A stretch of DNA of 20,699 nt from Oscillospiraceae bacterium (GTDB taxonomy: Bacteria > Bacillota > Clostridia > Oscillospirales > Ruminococcaceae): the NCBI GenBank assembly GCA_020024185.1, contig JAHHUD010000022.1, positions 1 through 20,699 of the forward strand, read 5' to 3'. Below are positions 1 through 8,331 of this stretch, in pieces. The translations under genes were made by a program, and so were the position numbers. Position 1 is the stretch's first letter; each line of letters starts with the position of its first letter. Below the pieces are notes generated by a model. The model searched no databases and was not told the DNA's origin. It was given only the letters and a program-made list of their open reading frames with translations.

Positions 1-1310
1 TATACTTCTGCAGATTTACCATTTTCAAAACTGTTTTGAGGTGGTTTAGGAGTTGGAACAGAACTGGAAGAATTATCAGGTTTAGAATCAGGGCTAGGGT
101 TAGGGTTAGGTGTAGTATCTGGTTTAGATTCAGGACTAGGGCTAGGTGTAGCATCAGGTGTAGATTCTGGTTTAGATTCCGGACTAGGTGTAGGTGAAAC
201 ATCTGGCTTAGAATCAGGGCTAGGGTTAGGTGAAACATCCGGTGTAGATTCAGGACTAGGGTTAGGTGAAACATCTGGTTTAGATTCAGGGCTAACCTCA
301 GGTGAAACATCTGGTGTGTTTTCTGGAGCAGGAGTTGTTTCATCTTGAACAACAGTATCGTCTACTTTTGATATTTCGTTGCGAGTACGCATAATTCTAT
401 ATTTCTGGCTTGGATAAGAATCTATTAAAGAATTAGCCATGATAACATCACGTTTGTAAACGCTAACTACACTAGGTGTTTCTATTGACATAATCTTAAT
501 GTCGCCTTGAATAACGCCATTTTTATCGACTCTTGCAGCATATCTACTTTTTGAGCCGTCTTTATTTAAAATAAATCCAACATCAGCTTCAATAAAATCC
601 CCAGTAGATACTTCTGCTTTGTATTTATATGTAGTAACAACTTCTTTTTCTGTTGCAGGGATGTCTTGATAAGTTGGAGCGGCGGGAGTTGGTTGTGGAG
701 TTTCAACTGGTTTTGAAAGACTTGCATCTTCTTTACCAACATCTATGCTGCTTTCATCTTTGATTTTGTCTGCAACATCAACTTTTTCATATTTAACTTT
801 TTCTTTAACATTGCATTCAACTGTTTTTTCAGGAATAATATATCCTTCAGCATCAGCAATAGTTATTGTGTAATCGCCAGGTTTAAGTTTAGATAGCTTT
901 AAGAAACCATCGTCAACAGACCAAGATTTGTTATACTTATTTTTCTTGCTTTCAACAGTTAATTTGAACTCATATCCTGTAACAAGCTGGTCTTTTTCAT
1001 TAACAATTTTTACTTCAAGGTCTTCTTCAACAGAAGATGGCTTAAGTGTTATTTTTATAGGTTCAGCAGATGATGAATCTGCGAAAGATGAGGATTCTTC
1101 TTCAGATGAGCTTATAATAACACTTGAACTTTGTTCCTCAGAAGATGAGGAAATAATAAGCGCAGTATTCTTTGCATTCATAGAGTTACTTATTGCACTC
1201 ACACTTAAAGTGATTAAAATTGGGATACATAAAACTAATGCTCCAACAGAAATTTGTTGGGATATGTGAAGTTTGATAAACCATTCTTTTAAATTTTGTA
1301 AATAATTCAA
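1..1310 (-). CDS. Membrane-anchored surface protein with Cna-B-like domain and Pro/Ser/Thr repeats (partial, C-terminus beyond window)
   Basis: An open frame of about 436 residues continues past the left edge, so the C-terminus is missing. I chose the TTG at 1310 because an AAGGAGGGG ribosome site lies 7 bases upstream and no better start exists. Residues 1-19 are basic and amphipathic, and 20-40 form one hydrophobic segment (signal anchor). Residues about 54-88 are a Ser/Glu-rich linker. Residues about 92-170 look like a Cna-B/SpaA-type beta-sandwich, with the pattern DDG..KL..LKPGDYTITI....GY. Residues about 220-310 are a second, unrecognised domain. Residues 333-410 are a Pro-Asp-Val-Ser repeat tail. 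The layout is that of an extracytoplasmic wall-spanning protein; its activity is unknown and may lie in the missing part. It diverges from the LysR gene. Confidence is high that it is coding and low for role. Confidence 0.8.
   Translation of the reverse strand, partial: MNYLQNLKEWFIKLHISQQISVGALVLCIPILITLSVSAISNSMNAKNTALIISSSSEEQSSSVIISSSEEESSSFADSSSAEPIKITLKPSSVEEDLEVKIVNEKDQLVTGYEFKLTVESKKNKYNKSWSVDDGFLKLSKLKPGDYTITIADAEGYIIPEKTVECNVKEKVKYEKVDVADKIKDESSIDVGKEDASLSKPVETPQPTPAAPTYQDIPATEKEVVTTYKYKAEVSTGDFIEADVGFILNKDGSKSRYAARVDKNGVIQGDIKIMSIETPSVVSVYKRDVIMANSLIDSYPSQKYRIMRTRNEISKVDDTVVQDETTPAPENTPDVSPEVSPESKPDVSPNPSPESTPDVSPNPSPDSKPDVSPTPSPESKPESTPDATPSPSPESKPDTTPNPNPSPDSKPDNSSSSVPTPKPPQNSFENGKSAEV
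81..314 (-). repeat. In-frame minisatellite coding Pro/Ser/Thr/Asp repeats
   Basis: The minus strand has six consecutive units that begin PD or PE. Four are 36 bases (12 codons, of the type PDVSPNPSPESK), followed by longer variants of 16 and 14 codons. The DNA is repetitive as well as the protein, so copy number may vary by slippage. Pro/Thr/Ser-rich tails of this kind usually act as stiff spacers across the cell wall. Confidence 0.85.
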
Positions 1311-1319
1311 AGAAACACC

Positions 1320-1592
1320 CCTCCTTATAATATATACTACACTATATGATACTACATTTTAAAGTAATTTTCTACATAAATTTTTATTTTTCACACTTTA
1401 AAAATAAAAAATATATTTTAATCTAGTTTTTTTATTTAATAAGATTTTAATTAGAATAATATTTATATAAAACCATTGACAAAAGCTATAGCTTTATTAG
1501 ATAATATAACTAATTATGATAAATTAATATAGAAAATGTCTATATTAAATTGTCGCATAGAAATTCTTATAAGGATAAATTGAGGGAAAAGT
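1320..1592. promoter_or_regulatory. Divergent promoter region between surface-protein gene and lysR-type gene
   Basis: On the plus strand, TTGACA (1476-1481) and GATAAT (1500-1505), 18 bases apart, form a good sigma-A promoter for the LysR gene. A 14-bp perfect palindrome, aaagctatagcttt (1482-1495), fills most of the spacer. A second inverted repeat, ttaatatag/ctatattaa (1524-1532 and 1540-1548), lies just downstream of the expected transcription start. No convincing promoter for the minus-strand surface-protein gene could be picked from the AT-rich remainder. Confidence 0.55.
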
Positions 1593-2519
1593 ATGACATT
1601 ACAACAGTTGCGTTATATAGTGGAAGTGTCTAAATGCAGTACAATAAGCAAGGCTGCACAAAGCTTATTTCTAACACAACCAACTTTGAGCAAAGCTATA
1701 AAAGATCTTGAAGAAGAACTTGGCATTTGTATTTTGGAGCGTGGAAGCAGTAAGACAAGATTTACTGCAGAAGGAACAGAACTTTTATGTTATGCAAAAC
1801 AGCTTTTGGAACAGGCACAACAGATTGAAAATAGATTTATAAATGGAACAGTTGAAAAGAAACGTGTTTCAATATCAACACAACATTATGCGTTTGCAGT
1901 TAAAGCTTTTATAGAACTTTTGAATAGCGAAAAAAGTAACGACTATGAATTTTACTTAAGAGAGAGCAAAACATACGAAATTATTGATGATGTGTTTAAT
2001 AAAAAAAGCGATATTGGAATTATATTTTTGTCAGATTCTACAAGCAGATATTTAACAAGGTTATTGCAGAGTAAAGATATAGAATTTACACCGCTTAAAA
2101 ATTTTACATCTCATATTTATATGAGAAGAAACCATCCTCTTGCAGAAAATTCAAAAGTAACATTACAACAGCTTGAAGAATATACCTGTATTGCTTATGA
2201 GCAAGATAATAGCTCTTTAAACTTTGCAGAAGAAACTGTGGATGTTTCCGGTTTTAGAAAAATTGTTTATGTAAGAGATAGAGCAACAGCTTTTAATATT
2301 TTGGGAAATACAGATTGCTATAATATTGGCACAGGCTGTATTATTGATGGAATAATTGAGAATAATATTATTTCATTGCCACTTGAAGGCTATGGAGAAA
2401 AAATGACAGTTGGCTGGATTAAGCTTAAAAATATGGAAATGAAACCTATAATGTCGCAGTATATAGAATCGGTAAAAACAGCACTTACTCTTTCTCATGT
2501 AGGTTTAGGGAAAAAATAA
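1593..2519 (+). CDS. LysR-family transcriptional regulator
   Basis: A 308-residue protein, a normal length for LysR regulators. Residues 1-60 are the winged helix-turn-helix, with the typical pattern LRYIVEVSKCSTISKAAQ followed by LTQPTLSKAIKDLEEELG. Residues about 90-300 form the periplasmic-binding-protein-like effector domain (LysR substrate-binding fold). The ATG is supported by a GAGGG ribosome site about 6 bases upstream. LysR proteins usually control a divergent neighbour; the neighbour here is a surface protein rather than a metabolic gene, so target and ligand are unknown. A palindrome inside its own promoter suggests autoregulation (inference). The gene ends before the bidirectional terminator at 2756-2793. 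Confidence 0.93.
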   Translation: MTLQQLRYIVEVSKCSTISKAAQSLFLTQPTLSKAIKDLEEELGICILERGSSKTRFTAEGTELLCYAKQLLEQAQQIENRFINGTVEKKRVSISTQHYAFAVKAFIELLNSEKSNDYEFYLRESKTYEIIDDVFNKKSDIGIIFLSDSTSRYLTRLLQSKDIEFTPLKNFTSHIYMRRNHPLAENSKVTLQQLEEYTCIAYEQDNSSLNFAEETVDVSGFRKIVYVRDRATAFNILGNTDCYNIGTGCIIDGIIENNIISLPLEGYGEKMTVGWIKLKNMEMKPIMSQYIESVKTALTLSHVGLGKK

Positions 2520-2755
2520 TTTATATTAAAGGCAGTATGAATATAAAAAGGTAGCAAATTTTATTTGTTTTGACAAGAAAATGCAATATTTTCAACAATA
2601 TTTATTACAAATTGGTTAAAAAATCCATAAAATATATATTTATTACTGAATATAGGGTATTATATTAATATAAGTTAAAATTATGATTTTAACTGTGGTT
2701 AATTGCCAATCAATATTGTTGAACAAGTTATAACAAATAACGAAAAATACCAACC
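2520..2755. other. Non-coding AT-rich gap between lysR-type gene and terminator
   Basis: No plausible gene is seen. It holds a 12-bp inverted repeat with distant arms, ttcaacaatatt (2591-2602) and aatattgttgaa (2712-2723), a small stem gttaaaat/attttaac around 2680-2698, and a promoter-like pair on the minus strand: TTGGCA (2709-2704) and CATAAT (2685-2680), 18 bases apart. None of these is tied to a known element. Confidence 0.4.
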
Positions 2756-2793
2756 AAAACAAAACAGCACTCTTTTGAGTGCTGTTTTGTTTT
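2756..2793. terminator. Bidirectional intrinsic terminator between lysR-type gene and HAD gene
   Basis: Perfect 17-bp arms, aaaacaaaacagcactc (2756-2772) and its complement (2777-2793), enclose a TTTT loop. A-rich and T-rich ends give a U-tract in both directions. It lies between the convergent LysR (+) and HAD phosphatase (-) genes and probably ends both transcripts. Confidence 0.93.
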
Positions 2794-2838
2794 ATAGAAA
2801 AGTTTTAAACTAAATCAAAATAGAATGTTAAAAACTTT

Positions 2839-3630
2839 TTATTTTAATACATATTCCTTTATAGCTTTTGTAACACCTTGATTTTCGCAGGTATCTGCAA
2901 TATATTTTGAATGTGCTTTAACATCATCAGGGGCAGTAGCCATAGCAAAAGAAAATTCAGCCTTATTAAGCATAGAAATATCATTATAATAATCACCAAA
3001 AACCATGGTTTCTTGTTTGGTTATACCAAGAAGCTTTTGTAAAGTTTCCACACCCACACCTTTACTTATGCCTTTTGCCATAGCGTCCATCCATATATCA
3101 CCTGATGCATTAATGGAAAGAAAATCTCCAAAATTATCAACGATATATTGATAAGAACCACTTTTTAAAGGATTATTAAAATCGTTTATAGATATTTTAA
3201 AAAAGTCATCATCAATATCACACATATCATCAACAAATATGGTTTGTGTATAAAAATCTTTTAGTACTTCTTCTGTTTGAGGTAAACAATGAGTACGATA
3301 TGTGCCTTTTTTACCACAAGCTATAACATCAATATTACCGTAGCTTTTTACAGCTTTAAAAATTTTATGTGCTAAATCTCTGCTAATAGTAATACCGTTT
3401 ATAAGCTTATCATGCTCCATTACGAAAGCACCGTTATCGCATATAAAGTACATTTTATCAATTTTATCTTTAAAGTATTTTTCAACACCTTCAAAATTTC
3501 TGCCAGTTGCAACAGCAAATTTAATTCCTTTTTCATAAAGATTATTAAATACTTCGTCAAAATCAGCAGGAGTTTTCTTTTTATTTGACAGTAAAGTTCC
3601 GTCAAGGTCAGTTACAATAAGTTTAATCAT
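2839..3630 (-). CDS. Cof-type HAD-superfamily phosphatase (HAD-IIB)
   Basis: A 263-residue cytoplasmic hydrolase of the Cof/YkrA type. Motif I is DLDGTLL, with nucleophile Asp8 and acid/base Asp10. Motif II is ATGRN (41-45), and motif IV is GDYYND (212-217) with its metal-binding acids. A cap domain sits between motifs II and III, as in subclass IIB. Family members dephosphorylate sugar phosphates, FMN, PLP or similar small phosphates; the substrate cannot be read from sequence. It starts 3 bases after the recG stop and is almost certainly translated from the recG transcript. Confidence 0.92.
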   Translation of the reverse strand: MIKLIVTDLDGTLLSNKKKTPADFDEVFNNLYEKGIKFAVATGRNFEGVEKYFKDKIDKMYFICDNGAFVMEHDKLINGITISRDLAHKIFKAVKSYGNIDVIACGKKGTYRTHCLPQTEEVLKDFYTQTIFVDDMCDIDDDFFKISINDFNNPLKSGSYQYIVDNFGDFLSINASGDIWMDAMAKGISKGVGVETLQKLLGITKQETMVFGDYYNDISMLNKAEFSFAMATAPDDVKAHSKYIADTCENQGVTKAIKEYVLK

Positions 3631-3633
3631 ATT

Positions 3634-5655
3634 TTATAAAATAAATCCTTCATATAATTTTTCAAGTTTTTCCACAAGAAGTGGATATTTTGATTGCCAA
3701 TTATCAATAGATAACAACATTTTGCAAGCTTGTTGAGATTTTTCTAAAGTGGATATATCCTCAGACATACTTGCTATTTTTAAATCTGGTAAACCGTGTT
3801 GTCTTTTTCCAAAAAAATCGCCAGGCCCACGATTTTCAAGGTCATACTGACTTACTTTAAACCCATCTTGTGAAGAGCATAAAAATTTAAGTCTTTCAAC
3901 AACATTTGCACTTTTGCTGTCAGAGACCAAAATGCAATAACTTTGATATTCTCCACGACCAACACGACCCCTAAGTTGATGTAGAGCAGATAAACCATAT
4001 CTTTCTGCATTTTCTATAATCATAAGGACGGCATTAGGAACGTCTACACCAACTTCTACAACAGTTGTAGAACATAAAAGGTCAATTTCACCATTTTTAA
4101 AGCGAGTCATTATCTCATCTTTTTCACTAGATTTCATTTTTCCATGCAATATTTCAGCTCTAATATTCGGCAAAAGTTTGCAAATTACGTTGTTATAATA
4201 TTCTGTAACACTTTGTAATTCTGTTATATTCTCATTTTGGTCAATAGCAGGTAAAACAATATAAGCTTGACGCCCCATTTTTACGTGTTTATCTATAAAA
4301 GAAAACATTCTTGCACGTTTATCTGTACCAACAAAATAAGTTTCAATTGGTTTTCTGCCCTTTGGCATTTGGTCTATAACAGATATTTGCATATTCCCGT
4401 AAATAATCATTGCAAGAGTGCGAGGAATAGGGGTTGCACTCATAACAATAATATGAGGATTATTGCCTTTAAGGCTCATTTTCGTGCGTTGAGCAACACC
4501 AAAACGATGTTGTTCATCGGTGATGCAAAGTCCAAGATTTTTAAAAACAACACTACTGTTTATTAAAGAGTGAGTGCCAACTATAATATCAATTTCACCA
4601 TTCTCCAATTTAGATAAGATTTCTCTTTTTTCTTTTGCTTTTGTAGATGATGTTAGCAATGCAATTTTGATATTAAATTTATCAAAAAAACTTTTAAATG
4701 ACAGATAATGCTGATTTGCAAGAATTTCTGTTGGTGCCATCATACAACTTTGATATCCATTTTTTGCCATAGCATAACAGGCACAAGCACCCACCAAAGT
4801 TTTGCCACATCCCACATCACCCTGAACAAGTCTGTTTTGTGCAATTCCACTGCAAAATCCCTGCAAAATTTCACCAATTACACGAGTTTGTGCGTCTGTA
4901 GGTATAAAGTTAAGAGAATTTATAAAATCGCTTATATCAGTATTTTTGATATAAATATCAGTATGTTTGTTTGTGTCTTCACCCATAACTGACATAGCAA
5001 GCTGAAGCATAAAAAACTCATCAAAGATAAGCCTTTCTTTTGCAAGAGCAACAGAATGAGCGACTCTTCCTGTATGAATATTTCTTATAGCAAAGTCTAA
5101 ACAAGGCAAATAAAATTTTTCTCTTATTTCTTGGGGAATATGGTCTGGAATATTCTCAATATCTGATAAAGCTGTTTGTACATATTTGCTTATCATTGCA
5201 GAGGATAGCCCTTGGGTAAGGGGATATATAGGCTGTTGAGTTATAGGATAATCTATATCGACAAATGAGGGGGCGACCATTTCACGACTAAGCATATTTC
5301 CACCTACTTTTCCGTAGAACAGATAGTCACAACCAACATTTAATTTTTGAACGGTATATTCTGAATTAAAATAAGTTAATACAAGCTGAGCCGTGTCATC
5401 GGCACAAAGAACTTTGAAAAGTGTGCGTCCACCTTTTACTTTTACACCATTTGAAACCCTTAATACAGTAGCTTTAACTACGCATGGAGTATCATAAGGG
5501 GCATTAAAAATTTCGTATGGTTTTGTATAGTCAATGTATTTTCTTGGGAAAAAATATAAAAGGTCTTGGATAGAATAAATACCTAATCTATTTAACTGTT
5601 GAGCTCTTTTGTCACCAACGCCTTTTAGATAACGGATTTCTTTGTTTAAATCCAT
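3634..5655 (-). CDS. recG: ATP-dependent DNA helicase RecG
   Basis: A 673-residue protein, full length for RecG. It is a double-stranded DNA translocase that reverses stalled replication forks and remodels branched recombination intermediates. Residues 1-150 form the wedge/OB-fold that grips the fork. Helicase motifs are in order: GDVGCGKT (Walker A, 279-286), APTEILANQH (Ia), DEQH (Walker B, 380-383), SATPIPRT (III, 406-413), TTVVEVGVDVPNA (V) and HQLRGRVGRG (VI). Motif IV and the C-terminal RecG signature GPGDFFGKRQHG are also present. It lies just after the asp23-fakA pair, an arrangement seen in other Firmicutes, but a terminator separates them here. It is followed 3 bases later by the HAD phosphatase gene. 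Confidence 0.98.
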   Translation of the reverse strand: MDLNKEIRYLKGVGDKRAQQLNRLGIYSIQDLLYFFPRKYIDYTKPYEIFNAPYDTPCVVKATVLRVSNGVKVKGGRTLFKVLCADDTAQLVLTYFNSEYTVQKLNVGCDYLFYGKVGGNMLSREMVAPSFVDIDYPITQQPIYPLTQGLSSAMISKYVQTALSDIENIPDHIPQEIREKFYLPCLDFAIRNIHTGRVAHSVALAKERLIFDEFFMLQLAMSVMGEDTNKHTDIYIKNTDISDFINSLNFIPTDAQTRVIGEILQGFCSGIAQNRLVQGDVGCGKTLVGACACYAMAKNGYQSCMMAPTEILANQHYLSFKSFFDKFNIKIALLTSSTKAKEKREILSKLENGEIDIIVGTHSLINSSVVFKNLGLCITDEQHRFGVAQRTKMSLKGNNPHIIVMSATPIPRTLAMIIYGNMQISVIDQMPKGRKPIETYFVGTDKRARMFSFIDKHVKMGRQAYIVLPAIDQNENITELQSVTEYYNNVICKLLPNIRAEILHGKMKSSEKDEIMTRFKNGEIDLLCSTTVVEVGVDVPNAVLMIIENAERYGLSALHQLRGRVGRGEYQSYCILVSDSKSANVVERLKFLCSSQDGFKVSQYDLENRGPGDFFGKRQHGLPDLKIASMSEDISTLEKSQQACKMLLSIDNWQSKYPLLVEKLEKLYEGFIL

Positions 5656-5695
5656 AACAATTTCCTTTATATTATAATTATTTTTATAAAAACAA

Positions 5696-5717
5696 AGGCT
5701 GTCAGTTATGACAGCCT
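5696..5717 (-). terminator. Intrinsic terminator after fakA
   Basis: Arms aggctgtca (5696-5704) and tgacagcct (5709-5717) enclose a 4-base loop. Read on the minus strand, a TTTGTTTTT tract follows. It would separate the asp23-fakA transcript from recG, although some read-through may feed recG. Confidence 0.85.
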
Positions 5718-5778
5718 ATTGTTTAATTAAATTATATCATAAAATATATAAATAAATCTATGCAAAAAATAAGCTAAA

Positions 5779-7461
5779 TTATTCAACAGAGATGAGGTAG
5801 TAGTATACAGGTTGGTCACCTTTGATTGCAGAAACCTCAATATTTGGGTTTATTTTTGCACGAATACCAGTGCAAACAGCTTCTGCTTCTCTTTCATTTA
5901 TACCTTCACCATAGATTACAGTGATAAAACTGGAATCTTTATTAACCATATTTTTTGCAAGTTTAATAGCAGCTTTTTCAACACTTTTTTCTGTGAATGC
6001 AAGCTTGCCATTTTCAAGAGCAAGAATTTCACCCTCTTTGATTTTATGTCCATCAAAGTCAGAATTTCTTGCAGCAAATGTGATAGAACCAGTCTGAACA
6101 TTTTGTGCAGCAATATTCATGTTTATTGTGTTTTGCTTTGTATCCATTTCAGGGTCAAAGTTAAGCATAGAAGTAATACCCTGTGGGATTGTTCTTGTTG
6201 GAAGAACAACAACTTCTCTGTCTGCAAGACTTGCAGCTTGTTCTGCAGCCATAATGATGTTTTTGTTATTTGGAAGCACAAAAACTGTCTTTGCACCAAC
6301 AGAATGAATAGCTTGAAGAATATCATCAGTAGATGGGTTCATAGTTTGACCACCTGTAACAACGGCATTTGCACCAAGGTCTGCAAAGATGCTTTCAAGA
6401 CCTTGGCCAGCAGCAACAGCAACAAATCCAAAAGCAATATCATTATCTACTGCAGAATATTTGAATTTAGAGTCACTGTTTGCATCAAGTTGTTCTTTTT
6501 CAAGACCTTTGCCTTTTTCATCAAGCTCAGCCATTTGTTCAAGCATATTTTCAATTTTGAGGTTTGTCATATAACCATGTCTGATAGCTTCACTAAGAGC
6601 ACGGCCAGGGTCATCTGTATGAACATGACTTTTTATAATATCTTCATCTTCAACAACTACAACGCTGTCACCGATACTTTCAAGAAAAGCACGAAGTTTT
6701 TCAGCAGAAGCTTTTTCACTTTTGTTGATTATAAATTCTGTACAGTAACCGTTTGTGATTTCTTCGTTAAGGTCTTTTGCATAAACGCCTTTAGCTTTAA
6801 AGTTTTGACCTGTTGTTTTAACGCTTTCTTCGCTTTCAACAATAACGCCGTCTTTTAAAACAGAAAGAATACCTCTGAAAATATAAACAACACCTTGACC
6901 ACCAGCATCAACAACACCGGCTTTTTTAAGCACAGGAAGTTGCTCCGGTGTATAGTCAAGAGCAGCTTGTGCAGCGTCAACAACTGCACTCCAAAGAACA
7001 ACAGGGTCTGTTTCGCTCATCATAGTTTCTGCTTTTTCACAAGCAACACGAGCAACAGTGAGCATTGTGCCTTCTGTTGGTTTCATAACAGCTTTATATG
7101 CAGCATCAACACCGCCTCTGAGAGCAAAAACCAAATCTTGAGCAGTTGCTTGTGTTTTACCTGTAAAAGCTTTTGCAAAACCACGGAATAAAAGTGAAGA
7201 AATAACACCACTGTTACCTCTTGCACCACGAAGCATACTTGAAGCTGTAACTTGACTTACTTTTTCAACTGTACAGTCATCAGGAAGATTTAATAAATCT
7301 CTTTTTGCCGCACCAATTGTCATAGACATATTTGTACCTGTATCACCATCTGGAACAGGGAAAACGTTGAGCTCGTCAACACTGCTTTTTTTATTGATAA
7401 TTAAATTTGCGCCGGATATAATGCTATCTCTAAGTATTTTACCAGTTATCATCTTTTCCAC
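5779..7461 (-). CDS. fakA: Fatty acid kinase catalytic subunit FakA (DAK/YloV family)
   Basis: A 560-residue cytoplasmic protein of the YloV/FakA family. Residues 1 to about 200 are a DhaL (dihydroxyacetone-kinase ATP-binding) domain with the metal-binding signature NVFPVPDGDTGTNM (Asp38, Asp40). A conserved middle domain and a C-terminal DegV-like domain (about 330-560) follow. In staphylococci FakA phosphorylates fatty acids bound to a FakB carrier, feeding exogenous fatty acids to phospholipid synthesis. No fakB lies in this window. The gene follows the Asp23-family gene by 16 bases, so the two are co-transcribed, and it ends at a terminator. Assignment to the family is firm; fatty acid kinase activity is by family. 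Confidence 0.93.
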   Translation of the reverse strand: MEKMITGKILRDSIISGANLIINKKSSVDELNVFPVPDGDTGTNMSMTIGAAKRDLLNLPDDCTVEKVSQVTASSMLRGARGNSGVISSLLFRGFAKAFTGKTQATAQDLVFALRGGVDAAYKAVMKPTEGTMLTVARVACEKAETMMSETDPVVLWSAVVDAAQAALDYTPEQLPVLKKAGVVDAGGQGVVYIFRGILSVLKDGVIVESEESVKTTGQNFKAKGVYAKDLNEEITNGYCTEFIINKSEKASAEKLRAFLESIGDSVVVVEDEDIIKSHVHTDDPGRALSEAIRHGYMTNLKIENMLEQMAELDEKGKGLEKEQLDANSDSKFKYSAVDNDIAFGFVAVAAGQGLESIFADLGANAVVTGGQTMNPSTDDILQAIHSVGAKTVFVLPNNKNIIMAAEQAASLADREVVVLPTRTIPQGITSMLNFDPEMDTKQNTINMNIAAQNVQTGSITFAARNSDFDGHKIKEGEILALENGKLAFTEKSVEKAAIKLAKNMVNKDSSFITVIYGEGINEREAEAVCTGIRAKINPNIEVSAIKGDQPVYYYLISVE

Positions 7462-7477
7462 CTTAAAAATAAATTAA

Positions 7478-7831
7478 TTACTCTGTGATGATATCATCAA
7501 CAGAAACATTGATTTTCTGAACTTTAAGATTTGTGGCATCTTCAACAACGTATCTAACTTTGTTTGTAATGCTTTTAACTATTGCTGCAATATTTATGCC
7601 ATAAATCACTTTGATATGCAAATCAATAATAAGTTCGCCATTATCTTCTGTAACCACGACACCTTTTTCTGGAATATTGCTGCCAAAAATGAGAGTTCTT
7701 ACACTATCTGTAGCACCAGCACAGTTCATCCCTGCAACACCATAACAGCTTGTAACAGCATTGCCTACAAGAGCTGCAAAAAAATCGTTTGTAAGGCTGA
7801 TTTTGCCAAGGGGAGTGTAGAATTTTATCAT
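7478..7831 (-). CDS. Asp23/Gls24 family envelope-stress protein (YloU-like)
   Basis: A 117-residue Asp23-domain protein: an N-terminal segment resembling YTPLGKISLTNDFFAALVGNAV, then the alternating beta strands VVVTEDNGELIIDLHIKVIYGINI and a C-terminal VQKINVSVDDI strand. Members form membrane-associated assemblies linked to envelope stress or lipid metabolism; their exact role is poorly known. Its position directly before fakA is conserved in Firmicutes, which suggests a functional link. The start has an AAAGGAG ribosome site. Confidence 0.93.
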   Translation of the reverse strand: MIKFYTPLGKISLTNDFFAALVGNAVTSCYGVAGMNCAGATDSVRTLIFGSNIPEKGVVVTEDNGELIIDLHIKVIYGINIAAIVKSITNKVRYVVEDATNLKVQKINVSVDDIITE

Positions 7832-7923
7832 AACAAAACTCCTTTGATTTTCATAAATTTATTATAAGTTTATTATGGGAGATATATTTATTTGTTTCGA
7901 TATTAACCCATAATAATATATCT

Positions 7924-7952
7924 ATTATACAATTATTCTTATTTTATGTATA
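7924..7952 (-). promoter_or_regulatory. Promoter of the asp23-fakA operon
   Basis: On the minus strand, TATACA (7952-7947) and a perfect TATAAT (7929-7924) are 17 bases apart. The predicted start near 7917 leaves a leader of about 85 bases. Overlapping inverted repeats (7871-7923) cover the start region. Confidence 0.6.
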
Positions 7953-8331
7953 TAGCAAAAGTTAAAATTATAGTAAAAGTACAATTTAAATTGTAACTAT
8001 TTTGTAATTATGTGCAAATTGACTATAAAATTACTTAATGAAAATATAAAATTTGATTAATATAAACGTGTATGTAAAATATTATACACAATTATGTATA
8101 AAAAATGTGACAGAAAATGAAAAATAAACAAAGAAAGTAATAACTATTCTGGACTAAAAAATATATGCACTTTACATTGTGTTAACAATATATTTTATCG
8201 ATGTTATATATACCGTAAAAATTTACACAAGAAAAAGCGAAAGTGCATATAAAATCAATTTTGATTAGAGGAATAAACTTATTACAATGGCGAGGGGTTA
8301 GCTCATGATTAATAGCAGCGGCAATAATATT
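7953..8331. other. Long non-coding gap with candidate structured RNA
   Basis: No gene is seen between the asp23 promoter and the ymdB stop. The left part (7953-8160) is AT-rich with nothing recognisable. The right part holds the long hairpin listed separately (8162-8251). Confidence 0.6.
8162..8251 (-). ncRNA. Candidate structured RNA: long hairpin with U-tract
   Basis: The outer arms tatatgcacttt (8162-8173) and aaagtgcatata (8240-8251) form a perfect 12-bp stem. Inside, the minus strand carries further nested complementary pieces (ttgtgt with acacaa, and tttta with taaaa), so most of the 90 bases could fold into one long bulged hairpin. On the minus strand the stem is followed by a run of Ts (8161-8155), as in an intrinsic terminator. 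It may be a small RNA, an unusually large ymdB terminator, or a small palindromic repeat element. No known RNA family is recognised. Confidence 0.4.

Noticed and set aside
928..1269. 113-codon plus-strand open frame opposite the surface-protein gene
   Set aside because: It is antisense to the Ser-rich and membrane-segment part of the minus-strand gene, which has a clear ribosome site and domain layout. No ribosome site of its own.
5812..6858. 348-codon plus-strand open frame opposite fakA
   Set aside because: Low-complexity, Cys/Phe/Asn-rich translation typical of the antisense of a real gene; the minus-strand FakA has clear motifs.
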